This document shows, one piece after another, positions 54,546-64,000 of a stretch of DNA of 64,000 nucleotides (positions are counted from its first letter, which is position 1; each line of letters opens with the position of its first letter). Source of the DNA: Amorphophallus konjac (taxonomy: Eukaryota; Streptophyta; Magnoliopsida; Alismatales; Araceae). The stretch covers positions 228,352,641-228,416,640 of the forward strand of contig CM040126.1 of assembly GCA_022559845.1 (NCBI GenBank). Direction: 5' to 3'. The notes below the pieces were generated by a model that was not told the origin of the DNA, ran no database searches, and saw only the letters and a list, made by a program, of their open reading frames with translations. The translations under genes were made by a program, and so were the position numbers.

Positions 54546-57104
54546 CTAGCTACCACCCTCCTGATCATCTCTCTCCTCCCTCCTCTGACGGGGATCCCTA
54601 GGGGGCCTCCGCGAAGTCTGAGAGGCAGTGCTCGCCTCGCCCTGTGGTGGCACGCCAGCCTCGAAGGCTTGGCGATGCTCCTCGGCCGAAGAAACCAAAA
54701 AGCTGCCCATGGAGAAAGAACCAGACTGACGAAGTCGCGCCCCGCGCTCCTTTGCCCTCTGATACCGCTCCTCGCTCTCCCGAAGCCTCCCCTCCGCCGT
54801 GCCGAGACTCAATCGGAGCTCCGTCAGCTGGGCCTCCAGAGCCCTCCTCTCGTCTAGTTCTCGCAATCGCTCCGCCCTCCTGTCCTCCCTCTCTCTCTCT
54901 CTGCCCTCCCTCTCTCTCTGTCCTCCCTCTCCTCTCTCTCCCGCATCGCCTCTCTCCTCGACAGCCCGAGGGCAAAATGCAAATCCCGCACGTAGCGAGG
55001 GAGCTCCTCAGCCTCCCGTCGCCGCTCCTCCTCCAGCTCCACAATCCGAGCGTCACGCTCTGCCGCCCAGGCGTCGCGCTCCTGCTCGGCACGAACAGCA
55101 CGGGCCAGGGCCTCTCAAATCTCGGCCACCTGCCAAAACCCACATGCACCGTAAGAGAGTAGTGAAAGAAGAAGAGAAACTGGAAAGAAGTCGGGGTCAA
55201 GCAGGACTCACTCGAGCCGTGCGGTCATGCTCGGCCTCCTCAGCCCGGGCCACCGCGTACACCAACAGCTCCTGAAGGGCAGAAACCTCCGGAGGAGGGC
55301 CCCACTAACTGGAACCCTCTCCACCAGCCATTCCGGCTGTCGCTGTCTGGTGGGCCCGCTGAAACACAAAGCAAATGACAGTCAGAGGCTAAGTATAAAA
55401 ATCCAGGTCACAAAAAAAAATGCATTTCATAGATTCACCAGGGTCTCCAACTCCTGTCGAATGGCCACCAAATGCCGTCTGGCGTCTGCTAGCTGGGCCC
55501 GCAGGTCGGCAATCATGATGTCACGAGCATCTTGCATTGCATATAAGGTAGTGTCACATATGCATACATGTAGAAAAGGAAAAAAAAATTTCGCTTACCC
55601 CTGCCGCACCACCAAGAAAGAGATGCTCCCCGTACGTGGCTCGATACCGTCTCAGGTAGTCAGTGATGTCCGGTACATGGGACACCACTGGGACCCCGCC
55701 CTGCTGCCAGTCCTGGTACTGTGTGGGAAAGTGCGTACGCCAGTCCACGATCTTTGCCTTCCCCTTGGTCTTCCGCCCGACGCGGACCGGCTCATTCTAT
55801 GTCGACCCACTCCTGGGCTAGCCCCAACGTTCTCATAACCAGCCTGAGCTGAAGCGGCTCGATCTCGTTCAGGCAATGGACCCACACGTCCCGCCCAAAA
55901 CGAGGATGACCCGCTACGACCCAAGGCTGGCCAGCGTCGGCCATGCCCAGGTAGGGCCTCCACACCACCTGCATCACCATACATACGTCATGTCAGTTGC
56001 CATTAAGTCGCATGCATAAAACCACCAAAAATCATACGCATCATACCATAGCCTCGGGGTACTCGCTCAGCTCCCGACGAAGCGACGCCAGCTGGTAGCC
56101 GTGGGGTGCCGCGACCATGACCAGCCTCCACTATCGCGCCAGAGGCACGGGTCTCCTGTTCCCCTGTCTGGCTCTTCCCATCGGGAAGTAGTAGTAGCTT
56201 CACACCTGCATCCATCACACATCATGAGCCCGACTAATTACATATTTAGCTACAATAAAATCCATAAATAAAATGTTTACCTGGAGAAAAGGTGCGAAGC
56301 CACTGACTGTCATCTCCCTCTCTGAGGTCTGGGAGAGATCGGCGATCAAATGGGCAAGCAGAGCCGCTCCCCACGCATAGTCCCCCACTCCGTCCAGATC
56401 CGCCAGGATCCCGAGGAAGTGGCAGTGGATGCCGTCACCCTTCGTCCCCAGCAGGAGGCGGCCCAGGAAGAAGAAGAGGAACCGCCGGAGGTCTAGATCC
56501 ACCAGCTCCCGCTCGCTCGGGTCCTGGGTGAAAGCTGCACGAGCATCTCCCTCCAGTCGTGCCAGAAACTCCGCTCCAGTCTCGCTAACCCGCTGGCGCG
56601 GGTCACCGAATCCGAGCGCCTCCATGACCTCCACTCGGCCGACTACCCTGCTGTCGCTGTCAGTCGCGCTCGTCTCTAGCCACAGTAGGTCCAAGGCACT
56701 CTCTCGGTAATCGGGGTAAGTGACCCTGCTGACTGCCTCTCCGTCAACTCGTAGTCCGGTGATCCGAGCCACGTCCTCCAGTGTCGGCACCACGTGCCCC
56801 CAGGGCATCAGAAACGCCCGGCTCGGCGCGTGCCACCGCTCCCTCAACGCCTGAATAAGAGGAAGGTCAAACCGGAAGGGCTCGATCTTGAGAAAAGCTC
56901 CAAAACCCATGGCGTCCACCCGCACCCTCTGAAAGTCCGGCAGCCCACGGTACGCTGCCACCACCAGGGACCAGCTGATCCGGCTCTTCATCACGCCCTG
57001 CACACCACAAAAAAAAAACACAAAAAAAAGAAAAGAAAAGAAACAGATCAGCATCATGGATAACAATAAACAACAACACTGTACATAATATTTATTTATT
57101 TTTT

Positions 57105-57143
<39 letters not shown>

Positions 57144-57670
57144 AAGGCATCCACCGCCCTGGACGCTTTCATTTTTACTTCCTTTATTTTATCTTAGCAA
57201 AACAAAAATAAATAAACAAATAAAATAAAAATAATATATATTATCATGAAGGCGTCCAACTCATTGGACGCCTCCTCATTTTTAAATTTATTTTATTATT
57301 TACGTAATAACTTAAAAAAAATAAAAATAAAATAAAAAAAAAGAAAAGTTGAAGGAGTGCAGGCCCCTGGACGCCTCCTTCCCCCACTCACCGGCCTTCT
57401 CCACACCATCTCTCGCCCGCCTGTTTAGCCTATAAACCAACAAATTAGAGTTCTGAGGGGCTTACCGGGTCATGCTCATCCTCTCCGGCGTCGCCAGCAC
57501 CCGCAGGACCCTCCACGGCCAAAGGGGGCACCTCCTGTTCCTCGGCAATCTCCTCTCCCACGGCAGCCTCCTCGGCATGATCCCTCGACCTCCTCGGACG
57601 ACGAGCCCGTCGTTTCCGCCTCTCTCCACCCTAGCTCGGGCCTTCTTGCTCTGTTGGGAACTGGAAATGG
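54546..57670 (-). pseudogene. Gene B: antisense multi-exon PMD plus coiled-coil gene, paralogue of gene A
   Basis: Inferred exons on the minus strand: e1 about 57640-57466 (basic then acidic, ending DAGEDEHDP; donor GTAAGC; no clear ATG, in-frame TAG upstream), e2 56997-56281 (PMD core: ISWSLVVAAYRGLP, AFLMPWGHVVPTLEDVARIT, EMTVSGFAPFLQ), e3 56205-56047 (159 bp, same length as in A; SYYYFPMGRARQ), e4 55968-55599 (VVWRPYLGM, HCLNEIEPLQLRLVMRTLGL), e5 about 55529-55439, e6 55358-55212, e7 55128-54546 (coiled coil). Introns have GT/AG ends. Breaks: TGA and TAG in e3, a frameshift in e4 after EWVD, a stop in e6, TGA at the start of e7 and a shift inside it. The TATA box is at 57713-57724. Confidence 0.72.
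57147..57380. repeat. Three GCGTCC...GGACGC dyads in intron 1 of gene B
   Basis: Dyads at about 57147-57171, 57247-57276 and 57353-57380 in A/T-rich sequence; related to the core of the Tat-B U3 repeat. An AT microsatellite lies at about 57107-57141. Confidence 0.75.
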
Positions 57671-57712
57671 GTCGTTAGAATGAATAGTAGAAGAGAATAG
57701 GGGGTGAGACCC

Positions 57713-57724
57713 CCTTTATATAGA
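57713..57724 (-). promoter_or_regulatory. TATA box of antisense gene B, with palindromes just upstream
   Basis: The minus strand reads CTATATAAAGG. Four dyads of the GGGGCGTCC...GGACGCCCC type lie directly upstream (57740-57960), the nearest about 16 bp away. Confidence 0.55.
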
Positions 57725-57739
57725 AAATCACCAGGATTT

Positions 57740-57960
57740 GGGGCGTCCAGGCACCTGGACGCCCCCACTTTTTTATTTTATTAAAAAAAAAACTTAGGGG
57801 AGTCCCAGCGCCTGGACGCCCCCACAACTGAAAAATAAAAAAAATTGAAAAAGAAAATATAGGGGCGTCCATGTCCCTGGACGCCCCCACAAAAAGAACA
57901 AATTTTTTCAAAAAATTTTCAAAAAAATTAGGGGCGTCCAGACCCCTGGACGCCCCCATT
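57740..57960. repeat. Four GGGGCGTCC...GGACGCCCC dyads upstream of gene B
   Basis: Copies at about 57740, 57797, 57862 and 57931, spaced roughly 57-69 bp and separated by A/T-rich sequence. A short open frame across them is repeat-driven and not a gene. An AT microsatellite follows at about 57967-57994. Confidence 0.85.
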
Positions 57961-58141
57961 TAAGCATATAAATATATATATATATATATATATATGACCA
58001 TGATATGAATAAACCAGGACATAAAGGAGAAAACACAAAAAGCAAAAATAAAAATAAAAATCATAAAAAAAATAATAATTCAGGGAACAATGGTCCAAAA
58101 TGCCAAATGCCAGATTTTATTCCATCAGAAAACAGAGCGGG

Positions 58142-59546
58142 CTACATCAAGGGCTTAGGCACTCTAGGCCTCAGCTTCCCCAGTTCGGTTACATAAGCTC
58201 TCCACAGCTCACATTCTTCCCCCACGTGCGCTAAGGCTTTTCCCTCAACACTTGTCTTCCAGGGTGCTTTAACGGCCTTCGCTTCCCTCGCGTCCGCTTC
58301 CGTGCCCAACTCCCTCTTCTTCAAAGGGACAATGCCAGTCAGCAGTGGGAACGAGTGGCGTGGAATGCCGATCTGGAGGCAGCACCGATGCGCGTTATAA
58401 AGGACAAACTCCGTCACGCCGATCAGTTGGAGTTCAGCTTCGGGAGAAGACCTCATGAGGAGTTCAAGTGAGAGTAGACATTCCGGTGCGCAAGTGAAGA
58501 AGCTTTATGTCATGGTTCGAAAGTGAGACCGCCAGTCTTCCCGTTTCTTCAGCCACGGAACACGGTTCGCCACAGTGCCACCGAAGCCTAACACATCGGC
58601 TATGTGATAAAGGGGGCTTTGTTGGAAAAGCTTCGAAGCAGTCGGCATCCCCTCACAGTGGTCGAATTTGCAGTGCAAATTGACCCAGCAACTCAGAACA
58701 AGTGCGCAACCAAAAGGAGGCCTACCCATGCTCGAGGCGGTAAGACCGCTGTAAAGGTAGGCAAGGACGGCGGGTCCCACCCTCTGTCCACTCCAGATCC
58801 CGCAGATGGCACTCAGTTGGGTTTCTTCCACTATGTTGTCGGTATAAGGGAACAAGAGAGCACCTGCCAGACAGATGGTGAACCCTCTCATAAGTCTTTC
58901 CAAATGTTCATCATCTGGTGACCCTTTCAAGGCATCCATAACCCATACCGCGAGCCTTTGCAAGACAATTCCCTTTTGAGTGCGAACCTTTCTGACTGCG
59001 TCGGACGGCATGAAGCTTCCAAGGACGCTCTCGGAAGTCCCCCGGGTCAGCATCCGCATAGCCTTCACCTTCCCGTCACTCTTGAATTTCTTCAATCCGA
59101 GCAGAAGTTCCACCTCCTCGAGGAGAATGGTCGCCTCGAACGTCGGGAAGATGAAAGTGTGGGTCTGGGGATGCCAGATCTCCACTAAGGCGCCCATAGC
59201 CGCCCAGTCCATACGGATTCTCTCGTAGTGTTTGGCATGAATAAGGAGCCCCTGAAGATGCCACTTTGAGAGTACAGCCCTCATGCCAATGGAGATGTTG
59301 GAAGTTAGCTCTGAAAGCCATGGCAGTTTGGAAAACTTCCTCGGGCCCAGAAAGAGTGGATACGGCTGGAAAGAAGAAGAGAAAGGAAGGAAAGTGAGGA
59401 GAGAGTCCATGCAATAAATTTGAAATAAATCAACTTACCATATGCGACTGGATCGTCCCACTCAGATGACCCTCGAGGTCAGAAAGTCGCCTGATCTCAC
59501 TGCTAAGCCTGCCCCTCTTCATAACGCGGGAAGACTCTCCTTCCAT
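58142..59546 (-). pseudogene. Gene C: antisense two-exon gene, DUF7745/PMD-like
   Basis: e1 59546-59439 (36 codons: MEGESSRVMKRGRLSSE...LSDLEG; donor ATG|GTAAGT), intron of 73 bp with acceptor TTTCCAG, e2 59365-58505 (286 codons). e2 includes MDWAAMGALVEIWHPQTHTF, FEATILLEEVELLLGL, LFPYTDN and FGCALVLSCWVNLH, which fit the plant retroelement-associated DUF7745 pattern as I know it; this call is moderate. After the stop at 58505, another frame (58456-58142) reads on with a plausible C-terminus, so one frameshift or nonsense change is likely. The first exon closely resembles that of gene A. A TATA box (59632-59643) lies about 88 bp upstream. Confidence 0.62.
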
Positions 59547-59631
59547 CCTGAAATCCCTAGACCCTCCTCTTCTCCTCCTCTTGAACTTTCAAAACTCCCC
59601 TTGGTACATTTGAATAAACTAGCATAAGGGA

Positions 59632-59643
59632 GGTACTTATAGG
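59632..59643 (-). promoter_or_regulatory. TATA box of antisense gene C
   Basis: The minus strand reads CCTATAAGTACC, about 88 bp upstream of the ATG at 59546. Confidence 0.5.
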
Positions 59644-60581
59644 AAAGGAGAGGTGCTACGGGACGGGACGTGTCACATGAGTGGTCAAGTCGTCAGTGTT
59701 TTATCCTTGTACTGTGGCACGATTCTGTTATATTTATGCTGCTTTCTGATTATTTAATCTATGATGGTCTGTGCAGGTTTTACCAACGGACGTTTTTCAC
59801 CCTGTTCAGTCCCGAAACGTGGCAATCAAGAGGGGAGGGGTGAATTGATGGCCAATAAAAATAACTATCTAATAGAACTCTTATAACAATTACATTAACA
59901 AGCTCTCACCTCGCACGAACATGAACACACTTGCGGAAACGTATGCAACGGGTGTGATTGATAGAATAAGTGGTGTAAGCTCAACTCACCGCGAAGCCCA
60001 CTTGACATGTAAACGTATAGGCAAACCACAATGAACACACAGAAATTTTTAGGTGGTTCGGGTACACTGCCGTGTTCCCTACGTCCACCCCTCACACGGA
60101 GGATTAAGGCTTCAGTATGAGTGAATCACACACACACACACGCTGTAAGGACAACAACCACACACACGTTCGTGTTACCAAACACGAACTCAACACACAA
60201 GTATCTGAGATAATGTTTACAGACGATTACTCAAGCTTGAATCAACTGAACCAGAATGAAAAAGGGTGAGGAAAGAATGAAATTATCCTGGTTGGAGCTC
60301 CCCCTTTCTCTTTTCGGAATTTAATCGAACACTTGTGTAGCAGGAAGATGTTCTTGACGATCTTGAATCGGATGAGCTTGAATCTTGATTTCACTCGCAG
60401 CTAGCAGTAGAGGATTGATTGGAACTTCGAATCCTCCTTCTTCCCTTCACTTTCACGCACAAACACAAGAGGAACAATGGCTGGAGCTAGCTACTGCGAC
60501 CTGCACAAGGAAGGGTTAGAAAGAAACCCGAAAACAGTGTTTATGATTATTCCCTTAGGGTTTGCACCCTTAACAAGATGA

Positions 60582-60589
60582 TTTATACT
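60582..60589 (-). promoter_or_regulatory. TATA box of the Copia-3 LTR
   Basis: The minus strand reads GTATAAAT, upstream of the R/U5 part. Confidence 0.45.
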
Positions 60590-60725
60590 CCTAGACAGGA
60601 CAAGGGACGTTCAGGGGACCAGATCCATGTATTACGGAGTGATTCCCAGAGTCCCTAACAGCTGTATAAGTCCATGTGGCTCGAAACCATCAAGTCAACA
60701 AAACCGGCGCTGCCCAGAACATAAG

Positions 60726-60975
60726 TGTCGACCCTTGGGGTCGACCCTCGTGCTGTGCTAGAGGCCCAGAAGCCATGGGTCGACCCCAAAGGTCGACCCT
60801 CTCAGAACCAGGTTCTGGTTCAACAAAAGCAGCAAGAGGACCTGTAGGGGTCGACCCTTGGGGTCGACCCTCGGGGCATGGGTCGACCCTTGGGGTCGAC
60901 CCTTTCAGTTGGGCAAAAAGGGAGCCGACGAGTTTTAAAAAAATTGCTAGGGGTCGACCCCTGGGGTCGACCCTT
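60726..60975. repeat. GGGTCGACCC dyad array in Copia-3 U3
   Basis: Five paired dyads of the form GGTCGACCCTTGGGGTCGACC or close variants at about 60726, 60778, 60849, 60880 and 60950, with a diverged GGGTCGTCCC near 61026. Each pair could fold as a hairpin or offer repeated symmetric protein sites. Confidence 0.8.
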
Positions 60976-61494
60976 GAAGCAGGGGATAAGAACCCTTGCT
61001 AAGTTGGCTTGGGGAACACCCCGAAGGGTCGTCCCATGCTCCACAACAATCACAAACCATGTTTCTAAGTCCAAGAACACATCTAGATGTTTTTATGATG
61101 GTTTATCAAAATAAACATGATTTAGCATGAAAACATAAATCATTTGACATAATTAAACTCTTGGATGCTTCCTTGATAAATGGACTTATGGAAATGAAGG
61201 AATTCAAACCACATTGCCATGATTCAAAAATGATTAGATCTCACCCATCGTCCCAGAGTTGTATTCGACTGTGGCCAATGTTGATTGTCCTGTCAAAACA
61301 GTTTTTGAATTGGATTTCTTTCATGAAATTCAAATGATAAACACTTACCCTTGAAGTGAAGTCCTTCAACCGTCCAAAACCTTATATGTGCAGCACTTAC
61401 AAAGTCATCAGAGAATCTCATTTTCAGTTCAAGAAACATCATTTGGTCATCATCAAAATATATAAGACATGATGAAAGGGGAGGGGGTTCAACA

Positions 61495-61907
61495 ATCTCT
61501 CCCTTGTTGATGATGACAAAATGCTATTTGAATTGTCAAGCCATCTACAATTGAAACCTCACTTGCATTAATCATTTCAACATGAGCCAATTCATTTCTC
61601 CCACAGGGCAACATAATATGTAAGATTGATTAGCATGACACAATGTTTTGCCGACAACAAGTGGAAGGAAGGCAAGTCTGAAATGCAGTTAACAATATGC
61701 CATAGCTAAAATGCAATGTCTGATGAACTGAAATGCAACAAAGTGAACTGAAATGCAAAAACTGAAATGAGATGCAATGTAACACACGCATGCATACACA
61801 CAATACATATAATAGCCGAGATAGTCTTTCTCCCCCTTTGGCAACATCAAAAAGGAGGGGGTGAAACAAGGATAATAACTATGCCATAATGAAGAGAGAG
61901 AGAGAGG
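61495..61907 (-). other. Copia-3 sequence between the extra ORF and the 3' LTR
   Basis: Contains the purine tract next to the LTR (61495-61510) and a second pyrimidine/purine tract at 61830-61860 (on the minus strand CCTTTTTGATG...GGGGGAG). No coding evidence. Confidence 0.5.
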
Positions 61908-63072
61908 CTAATTGTCATCCTCGTCATCATCCGGAGTAGAAGAGCCCGGTGGATGCCTAATATATTCCAAAAGATCGGCTAGCAGTTGGGCATGGTGGGC
62001 CAAGGCATCAGTGATAGAGTGAGAATGCTCCTGATGGGAAAGTTTCAGATCACGTAGATCACGTTGCAACGCTGTCATAGTCTCCCCATACTCATCCAAT
62101 CGGTCATCAATGGTGTCCAATCGGTCCATGAGAAGCTGAACCTGCCTCAGAAGGCATATCGGCAGCAAACGGAGGTGGCGGCAGATCGGCCTGTGCATCG
62201 TCTTCATCATCTTCAGCTGAACTAGTATCATGGGCAGCACTCTTTAAGATGCGAATCAGAATACCATCTTGTAGCTCATATCCCATATTGTGGCAGATGG
62301 AATGGATAGTAAAGGTATCCGCGTCCCGGATGTCTTGAGAGGGTTCTTTGGACAGATTTATATCCAAACAAGCAAATATAGCAGATAAGGCGGCAGCATA
62401 AGGAAGAGTACGGTGCTTGTGCTTCATGCTTGTGCACATATGTGCTAAGAAAATAGCTGGAAAGTTAACTGGAATTCCACCCATAAGGCAATAAAATAAG
62501 AACATGTGATTCTCGGTTACTTTGTCATGACCGCCACCTCTAGGCAACAAAATTGTAGTGATCATGCGGTGCAAAATATGCTGTACGGGAGGAAAGTGGT
62601 TGGCATTTAAGCCAGCAAGTAGTCGACCTCCACGTTCTTCACCGGTCATCATTTGATACACTACATCATCCGGAACAACTATATCTCCCAATGTGAAACC
62701 TTCAGTCGGAAGATGGAAAACCATGCCCAAAAATTCAGTGGTGCGAATGATTTGCTGTCCATTAACCGTAGTGGTCGGATGTTCCCCGGACAAAATAAGA
62801 TTGCCATAAAACTGATTTACCAACCGTGGATATGTGCAGCGATATTCAGACATAAAAGAATCCAGGTTGGGCTGACTGCATAAAATATCAACGAGACTCG
62901 GAAGATGGCGGTTCAAGTTGATAAATGATACCACACGAGGGCGTAACACATTCCGATCCAGAACTTTGCTTGAGGGCGCCGAATCGCGCTCATATGCAGC
63001 CTGTCGTCCACGACGTGCCGGGGCCGCACTTGACTCGCCTCGGCTGCGAGGGATGCGCTTCTTGGGGGCCAT
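61908..63072 (-). pseudogene. Copia-3 extra ORF: transposon-associated protein with C-terminal coiled coil, one frameshift
   Basis: The ATG at 63072 opens a basic N-terminus (MAPKKRIPRSRGESSAAP). The core (VVSFINLNRHL, YPRLVNQFYGNLIL, TTEFLGMVFHLP and LFYCLMGGIPVNFPAIFLAHM) resembles the 'putative plant transposon protein' family often carried by plant retroelements; I hold that call with moderate confidence. An acidic segment (EDDEDDAQ) follows. Near 62120-62150 the frame shifts by one base into a coiled-coil tail (MDRLDTIDDRLDEYGETM) ending in DDDEDDN at 61908. Its own TATA box (63345-63354) and a 109-bp 5'UTR intron (63181-63073, GTATGT...TTTAG directly before ATG) suggest a complete transcription unit. 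Confidence 0.6.
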
Positions 63073-63181
63073 CTAAACACAAACCAAAAGAATCCATAGA
63101 TGGGGAAGGATATCGATGGTTTGATTAGGGGAGCATGCTAAGATGTGAAGCTAGGATCCTCCACAAGCATCAAGAACATAC
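63073..63181 (-). other. Likely 5'UTR intron of the Copia-3 extra ORF
   Basis: Donor TTGAG|GTATGT at 63181 and acceptor GTTTAG|ATG at 63073, so the start codon is the first codon after splicing. Predicted from motifs only. Confidence 0.5.
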
Positions 63182-63344
63182 CTCAAGAATGGAGAGAGCA
63201 AGGGATCGATGCCGTGAGCTCCAAGAAGGCAGGTGCGCGCGGATGCCACCTGGAGAGCCGCGCTAGGGCTTGGAGGGGGGAGAGCCAAGGGAGGAGTTTA
63301 GGGCTTAGAAGGAGTGGTGGCAAGGCTAGAAAGGGGGAAAAGGT

Positions 63345-63354
63345 GTTTTTATAG
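63345..63354 (-). promoter_or_regulatory. TATA box of the Copia-3 extra ORF
   Basis: The minus strand reads CTATAAAAAC, about 160 bp before the inferred intron donor. GTCGAC dyads (63430-63585) lie 80-240 bp upstream. Confidence 0.5.
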
Positions 63355-63429
63355 CCGGAGGAAGGTCCACCTTAAGGGTGGAACCAAGTAGGAGGCGGCT
63401 AGGGCACCAAAAGGGGCCACCCACCGGTT

Positions 63430-63585
63430 TGGGTCAACCCTTAGGGTCGTCCCCTGGTTCGGGTCCCCCATGCGCCCGAACCGGCACCGCTAGGGTCGAC
63501 CCTTTGGGTCGACCCTTCTGCTGGGTCGGAGAGGGTCGACCCTTCTTCTGGGTTAGCAAGGGTCGACCCTTGGGGTCGACCCGTT
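63430..63585. repeat. GGGTCGACCC dyads upstream of the extra ORF
   Basis: Copies near 63434 (diverged), 63493-63516, 63530 and 63561-63583, the same dyad family as in the Copia-3 LTR. Confidence 0.75.
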
Positions 63586-64000
63586 CCCTATTGTGTAGCC
63601 AAAAAGAGAGAACAAGAGTGCTAAGTGTCAATAAGTGTCCGGCTCGAGTCCCCAAGTGAAAAATACATGAATTTAAGGAATTGTGAGTAAAATGATGGGA
63701 TTTAATTCATTGGGGAAGTGCAGTCGAAATACGGAGATATGCTAGATGCGTAGAGGCCGTGTGATCCGGATTTATGACTGTGAGCAGATTAGCTCTTCTC
63801 TTGGCAAAGTGTATAAGTCAAAGGTGATTTTGGCCATAGGAATTTCAAGCAACAGTGTGTAGTTACAGTAAACATAGAAGGCATGCAGGAACACACAAGG
63901 AAAAAGAATTTTTGTTTCTTTTTATTTCACACAGGATGATGCAAGTGCATGACAAGGAATTAACTAAATGCTCAGTATTTGATGCAATGACATGTAATGC
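63586..64000. other. Copia-3 internal end region, nothing recognised
   Basis: About 415 bp without open frame, tandem repeat or recognisable motif. Confidence 0.4.

Larger units (their letters stand above)
37211..59802 (+). mobile_element. Tat-B: large Tat/Ogre-type Ty3/gypsy element with antisense gene cargo
   Basis: The plus-strand order is U3/TATA/leader (37211-39980), gag-pro (39981-44255), RT with classical RNase H (44188-45985), second RNase H and integrase (45962-48085), then a long 3' region with minus-strand gene-like units (50111-59546). Two RNase H domains are a known hallmark of the Tat/Ogre group, and extra antisense ORFs in the 3' region have been reported for that group. The left end (TGTAGACACG, possible TSD ATCAA at 37206-37210) lies in Tat-A integrase. 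The right side is overwritten by Copia-3 at 59803, so no 3' LTR is seen and the 5' LTR end cannot be fixed. Confidence 0.75.
59803..61494 (-). repeat. Copia-3 3' LTR
   Basis: Plus strand TGTTCAGTCC to GGTTCAACA, 1692 bp. TATA box at 60582-60589 (minus, GTATAAAT). An array of GTCGAC dyads at 60726-60975 lies upstream of the TATA box. Confidence 0.7.
59803..64000 (-). mobile_element. Copia-3: 3' LTR and 3' internal end of a SIRE-like Ty1/copia element
   Basis: On the minus strand, internal sequence (64000 to 61495) carries an extra ORF and ends in a purine tract (AACAAGGGAGAGAT), then the 3' LTR TGTTGAACCC to CTGAACA (61494 to 59803). The sequence GTCATCATCAACAAGGGAGAG before the LTR is typical of plant SIRE-type copia ends. 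The rest of the element, including gag and pol, would be to the right of the window. Confidence 0.72.

Noticed and set aside
53600..55275. Plus-strand ORFs of 100-172 codons in the GC-rich 53.6-55.3 kb region
   Set aside because: They mirror the inferred minus-strand exons and are compositional shadows; splice signals and paralogy support the minus strand.
61908..63072. Envelope-like gene at the 3' end of a SIRE-type element
   Set aside because: No signal peptide, transmembrane segment or coiled-coil-plus-membrane layout; the core resembles a plant transposon-associated family instead.

Overview
The window looks like plant nuclear DNA, from a repeat-rich (heterochromatin-type) region. I see no ordinary single-copy host gene. 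Almost every base belongs to LTR retrotransposons nested in one another. Plant-type features are the tRNA-iMet primer sites (TGGTATCAGAG), TATA-box LTR promoters, a Tat/Ogre-type Ty3/gypsy element with two RNase H domains, SIRE-like Ty1/copia elements, and antisense plant-mobile-domain (PMD) genes. All boundaries come from reading TG/CA ends, primer sites, purine tracts and interrupted reading frames by eye.

Layout. (1) 1-12122: a minus-strand tandem array, LTR-internal-LTR-internal-LTR, of a non-autonomous Ty3/gypsy family ('F1'), inserted in the gag of a minus-strand copia element (Copia-1, 12123-15231). Copia-1's LTR has a very long U3 packed with a short repeated motif. (2) 15232-17272: 5' LTR and gag of a plus-strand copia (Copia-2), cut at 17273 by a Tat-like gypsy element (Tat-A). 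(3) Tat-A (LTR 17273-18035, gag 18073-18500 and 27624-28586, RNase H and integrase 28979-30167 and 37120-37210) carries two later insertions: F2 (18501-27456) in gag and F3 (30168-37119, TSD TAAAC) in integrase. (4) 37211-59802: a large Tat/Ogre-type element (Tat-B) with a 105-bp tandem array in its U3, gag-pro, RT, two RNase H domains and integrase. Its long 3' region carries at least four antisense gene-like units: two multi-exon PMD/coiled-coil genes, one coiled-coil orphan and one DUF7745/PMD-like gene. (5) 59803-64000: 3' LTR and 3' internal end of a minus-strand copia element (Copia-3), with an extra gene that has its own TATA box and a 5'UTR intron.

The most interesting signal is the F1/F2/F3 group. 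These three related non-autonomous families have lost protease, reverse transcriptase, RNase H and the integrase core, but retain (F3 only as decayed remnants) the integrase C-terminal GPY/F module and chromodomain. Upstream of these, all three encode a conserved domain of about 110 residues that I do not recognise; it is duplicated in F1. F2 has an uninterrupted 987-codon ORF and LTRs that appear to differ by only two 1-bp indels, so it moved recently, presumably using proteins supplied by a related autonomous element. F2 also records an aberrant integration: one clean LTR end, one truncated end, and a 167-bp target duplication.

Limits: no alignment or database search was run. Domain calls rest on motifs, and divergence statements on spot comparison plus coordinate bookkeeping. 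'F1', 'F2', 'F3', 'Tat-A', 'Tat-B' and 'Copia-1' to 'Copia-3' are labels used only here.
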